From contig NZ_AP024600.1 of NCBI RefSeq assembly GCF_036322585.1, positions 930,001-994,000 on the forward strand: a DNA stretch of 64,000 bases. The letters run 5' to 3'. The stretch is from Luteolibacter sp. LG18 (lineage in GTDB: Bacteria > Verrucomicrobiota > Verrucomicrobiia > Verrucomicrobiales > Akkermansiaceae). Shown piece by piece: positions 1 to 9,152 of this stretch. Both the position numbers and the translations under genes were made by a program. A model generated the notes under the pieces. That model saw only the letters and a list, made by a program, of their open reading frames with translations, was not told the DNA's origin and ran no database searches. Position 1 is the stretch's first letter, and each line of letters starts with the position of its first letter.

Positions 1-387
1 GCCGAACCCGATGTAGTCGAATCCCTCGGCCAGCGCGGCTTCCGCCTGCTCCAGCGAATGGGTCGAGCGGCCGATGATCTTTCCCTCGCCCACGATCGCC
101 CGGGCCGCGGCCAGCGGGCCATCGTCCTGACCGATGTGGACCCCGTCCGCACCGAGCTCAGCCGCCAGATCGGGGTAATCGTTGAGAATGAACGGCACTC
201 CGGCCTCGTGGCACAGCGGGACCAGTTCCCGGGCCACCGCCGTAATGGTTTCCCGGTCCTTGCCCTTCGCCCGGAGCTGGAGCAGCCCGGCTCCACCCGC
301 CAGCAGCGCGGAGGTGATCCGCGCCGCATCCACGGGCTGGACGTAGCCGAGATCAAGGATGGCGTAGAGTTTCGCGGTCGCGAGCAT
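1..387 (-). CDS. thiE: Thiamine-phosphate synthase, C-terminus cut off by window edge
   Basis: ThiE joins HMP-pyrophosphate to the thiazole phosphate to give thiamine monophosphate in the cytoplasm. The translation from the ATG at 387 begins MLATAKLYAILD and carries TIM-barrel ThiE motifs: QLRAKGKD (about residues 42-49), ILNDYPDLA, GVHIGQDD (pyrophosphate/Mg site), GRSTHS and DYIGFG, after which the window ends. About 129 of the usual ~210 residues are present. It lies 13 bp downstream of accC on the same strand and could be co-transcribed with accBC. The family assignment is firm; only the 3' part is missing. Confidence 0.93.
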   Translation of the reverse strand, partial: MLATAKLYAILDLGYVQPVDAARITSALLAGGAGLLQLRAKGKDRETITAVARELVPLCHEAGVPFILNDYPDLAAELGADGVHIGQDDGPLAAARAIVGEGKIIGRSTHSLEQAEAALAEGFDYIGFG

Positions 388-400
388 CGTCCGCCGCGGC

Positions 401-1753
<1,353 letters not shown>

Positions 1754-1756
1754 GAG

Positions 1757-1796
1757 GAAGTTTGCGAGTTTTCAGTGTTCAGCTTTCAGGAAGAAA
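1757..1796. repeat. Heptanucleotide array / dispersed repeat copy A
   Basis: In the accB-accC spacer a degenerate 7-bp tandem runs from 1769 to 1796 with units TTTTCAG, TGTTCAG, CTTTCAG, GAAGAAA. The whole 40-bp block is closely similar, in the same orientation, to 33450-33489. That marks it as a dispersed element and not a chance tract. It sits inside an operon, so it is transcribed with accBC. Confidence 0.7.
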
Positions 1797-1816
1797 ACCG
1801 AAGACGTGGAAAGGGA

Positions 1817-2278
1817 TCACTTGATGCGGAAGAGGACGTCGCCGTATTGGACCGGGTTGCCTTCCTCGGCGACCACGGCGCAGATCGTGCCGGAGCGCTC
1901 GGCCTTGATCTCGTTCATGACCTTCATCGCTTCGATGATGCAGAGCGTCTGGCCTTCGGAAACGGCGGTGCCGACTTCGACGAAGTTCGGGGCATCCGGA
2001 GCCGGCTTGCGGTAGAAAGTGCCCACCATCGGGGAATTGATCTCCGCGCCTTCGGCAGCCGGAGCGGCGGCGGGAGCACCCGTGGCGGCGGGGGCGGCGG
2101 CAGGAGCAGCCACGGCCACCGGGGCGGCGGCCGGGATGGAGCCGATCAGGCCGCGCAGGGCCTCGAGATCCGGGCCCTTCTTCATCTTGATGTGGAAATC
2201 CTCACCGGTGAGATCGAAATAGGTGAGTCCATGCTCGTTCATGAGCTCGACGATCTTACGGATTTCCTGGAGGTCCAC
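1817..2278 (-). CDS. accB: Acetyl-CoA carboxylase biotin carboxyl carrier protein
   Basis: AccB carries biotin between the biotin carboxylase and carboxyltransferase reactions. The chosen GTG at 2278 gives 153 residues starting VDLQEIRKIVELMNEHG, which matches the normal AccB N-terminus. The frame stays open further upstream, but that extension has no family resemblance. An Ala/Pro-rich linker occupies about residues 50-75. The biotinyl domain follows, with the biotinylated lysine in EAMKVMNEI about 35 residues from the end. The leader before the GTG is CCCCTTTCCGACC, again pyrimidine-rich. First gene of accB-accC(-thiE). Confidence 0.95.
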   Translation of the reverse strand: MDLQEIRKIVELMNEHGLTYFDLTGEDFHIKMKKGPDLEALRGLIGSIPAAAPVAVAAPAAAPAATGAPAAAPAAEGAEINSPMVGTFYRKPAPDAPNFVEVGTAVSEGQTLCIIEAMKVMNEIKAERSGTICAVVAEEGNPVQYGDVLFRIK

Positions 2279-2411
2279 GGTCGGAAAGGGGTTCGGTTGG
2301 TCGGTTGGGGCGGGCCGATGCCCGCCTGAGTTCCCGGAGGCTAGGGATGGGCGGGAAAGAGCGTCAAGCCGAACCCACCTTTCCAACAGATCGAGGGCCT
2401 TCCAAGCCCCC

Positions 2412-3374
2412 TCACGGCCCCGCCTTGGCCGGAGAAGGAGCGGAAAGGCTCCACACCACCTCGCCGACCTCCTTCCCCTCGTCCGAAGCCGTCCCGAAGG
2501 TGGTCACCTTCTCCTCATTTTGCTGGAGCGCTGATTTCCCCTCCCTCGTCCCAGGAGCCACTTTTGCCCGGGCCATCAGCAACTCGTAGGCGTCCTTCGA
2601 CTTCGCCTTGAGGACCTTCCGGGAGAAATCGTAACCCACCGCCCCCTGCGGATCGAGGCTCCACCCGAGATCCACCCCCATCCCCCGGAGGCCGCCCTCC
2701 GGCATGTCCCCGCTGTCCGCCGAGTCGCTGAAAGCAAACAAACGGCTTTTCCCCTCCTCAGGCCCCGCCGGCAGCCCGGCAGGCGGCTTGCCGGTTTCCA
2801 GCCACTGCCGCTGTTCCGGGGTCAAGAACCACGTGAACTCGGAGCCCAGCACCGGCTCGACCTTGAACGTCAAGCGCCCGGCAGACGTGCTCACCTCCTC
2901 CGCCGAGGCCGGATCCCGCTCCAGCAGCAACCGCAGCACCGCCCCTTTGCGCAGCAGGAACACCGGCGTCCATTCCTTGGAGAGCTTCCCGGTGGTGGTG
3001 ATGCCGAGCACATTGAAAGCGGGCAGCGGTCCGCGGATCTGGAAGGTCCGCGTGGCGGCACCCTCGACGTGGTAACTGGAACCCGTGGAGGCCTCCTGGC
3101 CCTTCTCCAGCTTGATTTTCTTCCGCGGAAACTTCGGGCCTCCGGTCTCGGACTGGGCCACCCCCACCTTCTCGATCTCCCGGATCGCGCCGCTCTGGAT
3201 CAATTGCGGCAGCTTGGCGACGGCCTCCTTCCACCCCGCCGGATTGCCTGCCTCGTGGCGGGCCAAAAGGGCATCGGCATATTTCGCGTCCATCTCCAGC
3301 CACCAGCCCTCTTTCGCCCACCCCACGCCCGGAAGAATCAGCCACGCCAGAAGTCCCACCACGGATTTTGTCAT
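2412..3374 (-). CDS. Secreted protein of unknown function
   Basis: The ATG at 3374 gives 320 residues beginning with a signal peptide (MTKSVVGLLAWLILPGVGWA). The mature part is mixed charged/hydrophobic sequence with no family I recognise. It contains KIKLEKGQE, a segment like a compact beta domain (residues about 100-190), and ends SLSAPSPAKAGP. An in-frame extension upstream of 3374 overlaps the divergent trmB leader and is not needed. It is separated from accB by 133 bp without a recognisable element. A periplasmic or outer-membrane location is inferred from the signal peptide only. Confidence 0.7.
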   Translation of the reverse strand: MTKSVVGLLAWLILPGVGWAKEGWWLEMDAKYADALLARHEAGNPAGWKEAVAKLPQLIQSGAIREIEKVGVAQSETGGPKFPRKKIKLEKGQEASTGSSYHVEGAATRTFQIRGPLPAFNVLGITTTGKLSKEWTPVFLLRKGAVLRLLLERDPASAEEVSTSAGRLTFKVEPVLGSEFTWFLTPEQRQWLETGKPPAGLPAGPEEGKSRLFAFSDSADSGDMPEGGLRGMGVDLGWSLDPQGAVGYDFSRKVLKAKSKDAYELLMARAKVAPGTREGKSALQQNEEKVTTFGTASDEGKEVGEVVWSLSAPSPAKAGP

Positions 3375-3485
3375 CGTCCGATGCCCCCAAAAAGCGCGCC
3401 GGGGGTCAACCTGCAAATCCTCCGCGCAGCCCTCCCCCGGATTCAGTCTTGCGGGAACAGCCCGCCTTGGTTTGCGATTCCGCCC

Positions 3486-4115
3486 GTGACCGCCACCGAG
3501 CCCGCCCGCACCCGCACCGCGTTTCCCGCCGAGTTCATGCCCGCGGACTATTTCAAGCGCTGGGAACCCGTGGCGGTCTTCGGAGACGCCAAGCCGCTCG
3601 AAATCGATCTCGGCTGCGGCGATGGCTCGTTCCTGCTCGGCATGGCGGAGCAGTATCCGGAGCGAAATTTCCTCGGCGTCGAGCGCCTGCTCGGCCGGGT
3701 CCGCAAGGTCAGCAAGCGCATCACCAAGGCCGGCCTGCCGAACGCCAAGGTGCTGCGCTTGGAAAGCCGCTACACCGTGGAATGGCTGCTGCCTCCCGCC
3801 TCCGCCAGCCGCATGCACCTGCTGTGCCCGGACCCGTGGCCGAAGGCGAAGCACCACCGCCGCCGCCTGATCCAGCAGCCCTTCCTCGAAGCGGTCTGGA
3901 ACGCCCTCCAACCCGGCGGCGAGTTCCTGTTCATGACCGACCACCCCGAATACTACGAGTGGGGCGTGGAGGAGATCGCGAAGTTCGCCCGCTTCGAGCG
4001 TCTGGAGTGGGAGGAAGACACCTTCTTCTACCCGAAGACCGACTTCCAGATCCAGTGGGAGGCGGAGGGCAAACGCATGTGGCGGCTGCGCGTGCGAAAG
4101 CCCGCAGGGGCGTGA
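3486..4115 (+). CDS. trmB: tRNA (guanine-N7-)-methyltransferase
   Basis: TrmB transfers a methyl group from SAM to N7 of G46 in tRNA. The translation (209 residues from GTG 3486) has the SAM-binding loop EIDLGCGDGSFLLG (about 38-51), the family signature CPDPWPKAKHHRRRL (about 118-132) and the TDHPEYYEW segment typical of TrmB. The GTG start is chosen because it lies just before conserved sequence; upstream in-frame sequence overlaps the divergent neighbour. Its stop codon TGA directly abuts the stop of the convergent gene, forming TGATCA at 4113-4118. Confidence 0.94.
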   Translation: MTATEPARTRTAFPAEFMPADYFKRWEPVAVFGDAKPLEIDLGCGDGSFLLGMAEQYPERNFLGVERLLGRVRKVSKRITKAGLPNAKVLRLESRYTVEWLLPPASASRMHLLCPDPWPKAKHHRRRLIQQPFLEAVWNALQPGGEFLFMTDHPEYYEWGVEEIAKFARFERLEWEEDTFFYPKTDFQIQWEAEGKRMWRLRVRKPAGA

Positions 4116-5447
4116 TCACCGCGCCACCCCGGCCACCGTGGTGGAGGGGAGTTCCTTGAGATCCGCCACTTGGAAAAGCCGGACCCGGCCATCGACCACC
4201 AGCAAAACCCGCACCCCATCCGGCGAAATGGCTAGGCTGTCACCTGTCAGGACTTCCTGATACCGAAGTGAGGTATACCCTGTGCAGACCAACGGCTGTC
4301 CCGGAGCAGCATCCTCTTTCCGGTCCAATCGCATGAGGGTGGCGGAACCTGCTTTTTCCTCGGCGAGGCGCTCCCTCCCCAGCAACGCAACGACGCGATC
4401 CTTCACCGGACTTGCCGCGATTTGGAGCACTGGCTCGCTCCCGTGATAGGAACCCCGGGGGGAGCCTGTGGACGCCTCGGTGAAGGACACAATCCCGTCC
4501 GCACCCCATGAGACGAACAGGCGCCCAGCGTCCGCACCCAGGACGTGAGGCCCATCCAGATCACTGTGCATCGGCAGGTAATAGTCAGCGCTCCATGACG
4601 GCAACGAGGCGACATAGCTCGCCCCGCGCCCGAAGAAGACCCGCATCCTTTTGCCGCCATCCACGAATTCCGCCCCCGCCCCCCAGGCTTTCTCCACCGG
4701 TTTCCCGACCAAGCGACGCGTGGCGGCATCCCATACGCACACCATTCCTATCCCTCCGCAATCGGGCTGATCGCTGCAAGCCATGATGTAACGCCCGTCC
4801 GCCCCGATCGACAACCTCGAGTAATATCCCGACCCAGGATGCCGGAGCGTCTCTCCCACCGGCTTCCACGTCGTGGTGTCGAAACAACGGATCGCTCCAC
4901 TGCTGTCGAGTATCCATGCTCTCTTGCCATTCTGCTCGAACACGCCTTCCGGCATGGCGTCCGGGTCGTCCTTGGAAACGTCCAACGGGATCTCCGCCAC
5001 CTTCTGGCCGGTCTTGGTATCGTGGATCCTCGCCACCTCGCGTTGCTCGAAAGTCATCAAGCGGAAGCCTCCAGGAGACAGCGCCGCCCGAATCCGGCCA
5101 TTCTGAAAAGAAGCCGGGATTTCCGCCGACATCGCCTTGCCGGTCTGAAAATCATAAAGTCGGCTACCACCTTCCTTGGAACCAGCGAGGACCCATTTTC
5201 CCTCCTGATCGACCTTGGACCAGGAATTCTCGCCGCCCACAAACCGGTCAATTTCCGCAGCCAAGGCCTCCCCGCTCACGGCATCCCAGAACCCGATGCG
5301 GCCTCCTCTTTCCGAAGCGATGATCCTATCGCCGTTACCCGCGAACCATGCCCCCTCGACCTTCCCTTGCTCCGAAAGCGGAGTCGCTCCGGCCTGCACG
5401 CTCAAGCCCATCACCATCGAGAGCACCCACGCGCGGAGAGATATCAT
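4116..5447 (-). CDS. Secreted WD40-like beta-propeller protein
   Basis: 443 residues from ATG 5447. An N-terminal signal peptide (MISLRAWVLSMVMGLSVQAG) is followed by repeated blade-like strands with W-D endings, for example IGFWDAVSGEA, LYDFQTGKAM, RCFDTTTWKPVG and VCVWDAATRRLVG. This pattern is typical of degenerate WD40 propellers, which act as binding platforms; no catalytic residues are seen. It resembles in style the WD40 part of the TIR protein at 33622. The ligand is unknown. It converges with trmB with zero spacing, leaving no room for a separate terminator. Confidence 0.7.
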   Translation of the reverse strand: MISLRAWVLSMVMGLSVQAGATPLSEQGKVEGAWFAGNGDRIIASERGGRIGFWDAVSGEALAAEIDRFVGGENSWSKVDQEGKWVLAGSKEGGSRLYDFQTGKAMSAEIPASFQNGRIRAALSPGGFRLMTFEQREVARIHDTKTGQKVAEIPLDVSKDDPDAMPEGVFEQNGKRAWILDSSGAIRCFDTTTWKPVGETLRHPGSGYYSRLSIGADGRYIMACSDQPDCGGIGMVCVWDAATRRLVGKPVEKAWGAGAEFVDGGKRMRVFFGRGASYVASLPSWSADYYLPMHSDLDGPHVLGADAGRLFVSWGADGIVSFTEASTGSPRGSYHGSEPVLQIAASPVKDRVVALLGRERLAEEKAGSATLMRLDRKEDAAPGQPLVCTGYTSLRYQEVLTGDSLAISPDGVRVLLVVDGRVRLFQVADLKELPSTTVAGVAR

Positions 5448-5512
5448 GCCGCGGATGATACGATCCCGCGCCCTACCTTCGATCAAAACGTTGCGAACAA
5501 GGCCCCCATTCT

Positions 5513-7753
5513 TCAGCGCGTGAGCACGCTCGCCCGGCCGCTCACGAACCCCTCCAACCGCAATCCCTGCTCCACGGGCCGGACGGTCACCCCACCGGAC
5601 TCCCGCTGGTCGAAAACTTCGATCCCCTGCCCGCGCCACCACGCGGTCTTGGCCGGGTCAAGATGCTCCGTCACCGGAAACGCGGCGTTGCTGACGATGA
5701 TCGCCTTGGGGGCAACGGCCTGAACAAAGCCGTCTCCCAATGAGAGATCACTGCGGTGATGCCCGGCGATCAGGACATCCGCTCGGAGGTCCACGTCCGC
5801 CTCCAGCAGGCGACGCTCGGTCTTCTGCCCGGCATCGTTCACGAACAGGATCTTCCACCTCTGCCAATGAAGCCGGTAGATCGCCACTTGGTCGTCGGCC
5901 ACTCCACCCTTCGCCGCGGAATCGGGCACCGCCACCACCTCCAGCCAAGCCCCGTCGGCCAAGGGCAATCGCATGCCCTCCGCCGCCGTCAGAAGTTTCG
6001 CCCCCGCCGCCGGGGCCTCGGTTTGCCAAGCCTTGTAGAGCGTGCTCCGCGCCTTTTCCACCGGCATCACCACCTGCCGGATCCGGTAGGTTTGGAGCAG
6101 CTCGCTGCCGCCGCCGACATGGCCGCCATCGGCGTGGCTGAGCACCACCGCATCCGGGGCCACCTCCAGGTTTCTCAGGGATGGCAGGACCGTGCGGTGG
6201 AACGTCCGGCGGTCCCCGCAATCGAGCAGCACCGCGCTGTCACCGCTGGCGAAACAGGCCGCTCCTCCACCGTATTCCAGATCGTAAACCAGCAGGAACG
6301 GCTTCTGTATCCGCCCGAAGTGGGTGTTTCCAAACGGCAGGCTGGCCAGCGACTCCGCCGTGGCCGTGCAGCCACGTGCCACCCAGCCGTTCAAGCGGTT
6401 CACTTGGGAAGCCGCTCCCGGCGAGAACGGAAACAAGAAGGTCGAAAACGCCGCCAGCACCATCAGGCCGAAGATTCCCAGCGACATCGGAATCGCCGCC
6501 AGGATCGCCACCGGCGTGGTCATCCGGAAATGCCATAGCGTCAGCGGGGTCGAACCCAGCCACGCCACCGCCGCCACGGCCACATCGTCGCTGCCCTTCC
6601 GCGCCAACCAATGCCAGCGCTCCTGCCACTTCGTCAGCAACACCCGTGGCAGGTAGTCGTCATGGGCCACGAAACGCCCCATCCAATGGCGGCAGGGCTC
6701 GCCTAGGAATCCGATCACGGCAACCACGCCGTAGGAAAGCTGGACCCCGGGCAACAGCAGCAACCGCCCCTCCCACAGCGCGGTGCACAGCAGCACCGCC
6801 CCGAGGCCATTGAGCAAGCTCGGCCGCCGCCGCAGCGCGAATGCCGCTAGGAACACCGCTCCCATCCAGGCCGAACGCAGCGCGGGCGGACTGTTTCCGC
6901 TGATCCACGAATAGCCGAACATCAGCGCAATCAGCAGCGGCACAGCCACCTGCCGGGAAACCCCGAATCGCCCGAGCACGAACCAGCAGATGATCCCGGC
7001 CAGCGCCACGTGCATGCCGCTCACCGAGAACGCATGGAGCGTGCCGCTGTCCCGGTAGGCCGCGATCAGCGCATCCTCGCCACGCGGATATTCCCCGATC
7101 ACCACCGCCCGGATCACATCCGCCTCCTGGCTGTCCGGGGGCAGGCCGATGGTGACCGCTTCCCGGAACCCCTTCCGGATCCACGCGCCAAACGCCGCGA
7201 TCTTCCCGGTGGCGACCTCACCCGAACCCCGGTCCGCCAGAAACATCGCCGCCAGCCCCTGCTGCCGGAACCACGCCACCTGATCGAACTCGCCCGGATT
7301 CCGCGGCGGCTCCGCATCGGCGAACTTCCCCCGCGCCGAGACCTTCGCGCCCGCGACCGGCGGCTCGCCTTCCCCCAACCACCAGGCAATCGCGATTGGC
7401 AGCCCGTTTCCGCCAGAAAGCCGCACCGGTGCCGACCACCCGGACGTGGTCGCCCGGGCATCCGCCAACAACGTTCCGGAAACGGCCGGACGCGGCACCG
7501 CCACCAAGGCCGCGGTCGCCGCGGCACGGTCGTGCTCATGCTTCCAAAGCAATCCACCCGACGCCCCGGCGCAGATCAGCGCGAACAGCGCCCCGCGCCA
7601 GGAAGTCAGCCACCATGCCACCGCCGCGAGGGCGATGGCCGCACCCGTTCCCCACTCCGGGGACAGACACCAGAACGTCACCGCGACAACCGCCGCCACG
7701 GCACCACCGAACAGCGGGTTCAGCCGGAAAAAGCCGCCCAACCGCCGCTGCAT
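5513..7753 (-). CDS. comEC: ComEC/Rec2-family DNA uptake channel
   Basis: ComEC transports one strand of incoming DNA across the inner membrane during natural transformation. The 746 residues comprise N-terminal membrane helices and an OB-like soluble part, the Competence domain with the family signature HAFSVSGMHVALAG near residue 240, further helices, and a C-terminal metallo-beta-lactamase-like domain (LSHADGGHVGGG near 545, GHHRSDLS near 690). The metal motif normally reads HxDxDH; here the second Asp is Gly (HADGGH), which may weaken metal binding. It starts 4 bp downstream of the TPR membrane gene, so the two are probably co-transcribed. No other competence gene is visible nearby. Confidence 0.93.
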   Translation of the reverse strand: MQRRLGGFFRLNPLFGGAVAAVVAVTFWCLSPEWGTGAAIALAAVAWWLTSWRGALFALICAGASGGLLWKHEHDRAAATAALVAVPRPAVSGTLLADARATTSGWSAPVRLSGGNGLPIAIAWWLGEGEPPVAGAKVSARGKFADAEPPRNPGEFDQVAWFRQQGLAAMFLADRGSGEVATGKIAAFGAWIRKGFREAVTIGLPPDSQEADVIRAVVIGEYPRGEDALIAAYRDSGTLHAFSVSGMHVALAGIICWFVLGRFGVSRQVAVPLLIALMFGYSWISGNSPPALRSAWMGAVFLAAFALRRRPSLLNGLGAVLLCTALWEGRLLLLPGVQLSYGVVAVIGFLGEPCRHWMGRFVAHDDYLPRVLLTKWQERWHWLARKGSDDVAVAAVAWLGSTPLTLWHFRMTTPVAILAAIPMSLGIFGLMVLAAFSTFLFPFSPGAASQVNRLNGWVARGCTATAESLASLPFGNTHFGRIQKPFLLVYDLEYGGGAACFASGDSAVLLDCGDRRTFHRTVLPSLRNLEVAPDAVVLSHADGGHVGGGSELLQTYRIRQVVMPVEKARSTLYKAWQTEAPAAGAKLLTAAEGMRLPLADGAWLEVVAVPDSAAKGGVADDQVAIYRLHWQRWKILFVNDAGQKTERRLLEADVDLRADVLIAGHHRSDLSLGDGFVQAVAPKAIIVSNAAFPVTEHLDPAKTAWWRGQGIEVFDQRESGGVTVRPVEQGLRLEGFVSGRASVLTR

Positions 7754-7757
7754 GGCT

Positions 7758-8441
7758 TCAGATCAAGCCCCACTCGTGGAGACGGTGGCGGGCGTTGGCC
7801 GAGTGGCGGGTGTTCGGGAACTGCTCCATCACCTGATTGAGGATCGAGGCCGCGGTCATGCGGTCCTTGTTGTCCTCGTCATACAGTTCGGCGAGGCGGA
7901 ACAGGAGGTAGGCCGCGTCGTTGAGCTCCCACTCCTGGCCTTCGAGCGCGGTCCGGATCGTCTGGATCGCCGCCGCCGGGTCCTCGAGGTTCTCGCGCTG
8001 GATCTTGGCGATTTCCACCCATGGCAGGCGGTTCATCGGCTCGTTCTGGGCCGCGATCTTGAAGGCCTCGATCGCGCCATGATAGTCGCCCTGCGCCACC
8101 TTCGAGCGGGCGTCGTGCATCACATCGGCTTCGACTTCCTCGCCGCTGTCGTAGACGGAATGCGTGAACCGGTGAGCCACGATCGGCAGGACTTCGACGA
8201 CGACCACCACCCCGACCAAGCCGGCGGTGAGGAACGCCAGCAGCATGCCGGAAAACTTTTTCTCATCCTTCTTGGCATCGATCTGGCTCTGCCATTTCGG
8301 CACCTCCTCGATCTCCTCGTTGGTGGCCGTGGCCGCGTCGATCTTCTTCTGGATGGCCGCCATCTCGGGGCTGGGCTTGGAGTTCATCACCCAACCGCCC
8401 GCCACGAGCACCGCCAGAACCAGATAGATCACCCATTTCAT
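7758..8441 (-). CDS. Membrane-anchored TPR-like protein
   Basis: 227 residues. There is a membrane segment at the N-terminus (MKWVIYLVLAVLVAGGWVM), a charged stretch (KIDAATATNEEIEEV), a second membrane helix around residues 70-90 (LLAFLTAGLVGVVVVVEVLP), and a C-terminal helical region with TPR-like repeats (AIEAFKIAAQNEPMNRLPWVEIAKI, cut here to AIEAFKIAAQNEP; later AAYLLFRLAELYDE and ASILNQVMEQFPN). TPRs mediate protein-protein contacts. It lies 4 bp upstream of comEC, which suggests a shared transcript, but a link to DNA uptake is inference from position only. Confidence 0.75.
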   Translation of the reverse strand: MKWVIYLVLAVLVAGGWVMNSKPSPEMAAIQKKIDAATATNEEIEEVPKWQSQIDAKKDEKKFSGMLLAFLTAGLVGVVVVVEVLPIVAHRFTHSVYDSGEEVEADVMHDARSKVAQGDYHGAIEAFKIAAQNEPMNRLPWVEIAKIQRENLEDPAAAIQTIRTALEGQEWELNDAAYLLFRLAELYDEDNKDRMTAASILNQVMEQFPNTRHSANARHRLHEWGLI

Positions 8442-8498
8442 GTTTCTGGAAATCTATCCGACCGCCTCTGATTGACGGAAGGAAAAACTGAGCCTCGC

Positions 8499-8861
8499 TC
8501 AGACCCGCTTCGCGTTGCGGCCCTCGTCGATCAGCTTCCAGAAGTGCTTGGACTTCGCCAGCTCCTCGTCCTCGCCCACCGGCATCTTCGAGCGGAAGAG
8601 GAAGTCGGAGAGCGTGCCGCGGTGCAGCACCCGGTGGACGATCACCGCGCCCTCCTTCACCTCGAAATAGAAGCGGTAATCCTTCGAACGGAACCGGTAG
8701 AGCGTCTTGCCGTCGCGCTCGATCTTGCCGAAGCGCTCGCCATCCATGTTCTCCAGGTCCTTTTCGGAAACCTTGAACTCATCGAGCAGCTCAAGCTGTT
8801 CGAGCGTGCCGAGCTGGGAGATTTCGGCCGCGCTGATTTCGTTGAAGACGATCTGGAACAC
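8499..8861 (-). CDS. RelE/ParE-fold-like small protein, no adjacent antitoxin
   Basis: The GTG at 8861 gives 120 residues beginning VFQIVFNEISAAEISQLG. The central part RDGKTLYRFRSKDYRFYFEV with a following IVHRVLHR resembles the core beta strands of RelE/ParE toxins (basic residues on strands that contact RNA or gyrase). The C-terminal helix KSKHFWKLIDEGRNAKRV is extra. No antitoxin gene adjoins it: upstream is the leuA promoter region and downstream, after 57 bp, the TPR gene. It may therefore be a housekeeping RelE-fold protein and not a toxin. Upstream in-frame codons exist but have low-complexity, unlike-protein sequence. Confidence 0.6.
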   Translation of the reverse strand: MFQIVFNEISAAEISQLGTLEQLELLDEFKVSEKDLENMDGERFGKIERDGKTLYRFRSKDYRFYFEVKEGAVIVHRVLHRGTLSDFLFRSKMPVGEDEELAKSKHFWKLIDEGRNAKRV

Positions 8862-8938
8862 GCGGCGGAGCGTAGGCACCGGCGGATTCCGATCAAGTTC
8901 GGACCGCCTGCCACTTCGAGAATCCCGCTCGGGGCGGC

Positions 8939-8944
8939 TTGACA
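8939..8944 (+). promoter_or_regulatory. Candidate -35 box of the leuA leader transcript
   Basis: TTGACA, the consensus sigma-70 -35 hexamer, lies 30 bp before the GTG of the leader peptide. The matching -10 position (CAACTT, 8962-8967, 17-bp spacer) is weak. If used, transcription would begin at or next to the leader GTG at 8974, that is, an essentially leaderless message. Confidence 0.4.
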
Positions 8945-8973
8945 GCCCCATTCCGATCCCCCAACTTCCGCCC

Positions 8974-9039
8974 GTGACCATCAAGTCCAGCGAGCTCCTT
9001 CTGCTCGGCCACCTCCTTCTAGGGTTGGCCTCCCGCTGA
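8974..9039 (+). CDS. leuL: Leucine-rich leader peptide upstream of leuA (candidate attenuator)
   Basis: A 21-codon open frame starts with GTG in the context CCGCCCGTG (the same context as trmB) and ends TGA at 9037-9039, 113 bp before leuA. It reads VTIKSSE, then four consecutive Leu codons (CTC CTT CTG CTC), GH, three more (CTC CTT CTA), G, one more (TTG), then ASR. That is 8 Leu in 21 residues, including the rarer CTA and TTG. Short Leu-rich leader peptides in front of leuA are the hallmark of ribosome-mediated attenuation, in which stalling at Leu codons under leucine shortage lets transcription continue. It is not a recognised database entry to me; function is inferred from position and composition. 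Confidence 0.7.
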   Translation: MTIKSSELLLLGHLLLGLASR

Positions 9040-9092
9040 ACTTTACCCTCTTATCTCCATTGGTCATCCGTCGTCCCGCATTTGTTCGCGGG
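9031..9092 (+). promoter_or_regulatory. Possible attenuator hairpins between leader peptide and leuA
   Basis: CCCGC at 9075-9079 can pair with GCGGG at 9088-9092 (8-nt loop), followed after CCGGATC by TTCTTT, a weak terminator-like arrangement. A second copy of the same 5' arm, CTCCCGC, overlaps the end of the leader peptide (9030-9036) and could pair with the same GCGGG. That gives the mutually exclusive pairing expected of attenuation. Stems are short, so this needs folding calculations; it is reported because it coincides with the Leu-rich leader. Confidence 0.35.
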
Positions 9093-9152
9093 CCGGATCT
9101 TCTTTCCGCCACCCGGCACGAATTCCCATCCGTTTTCCCATTTTCATTTTCC

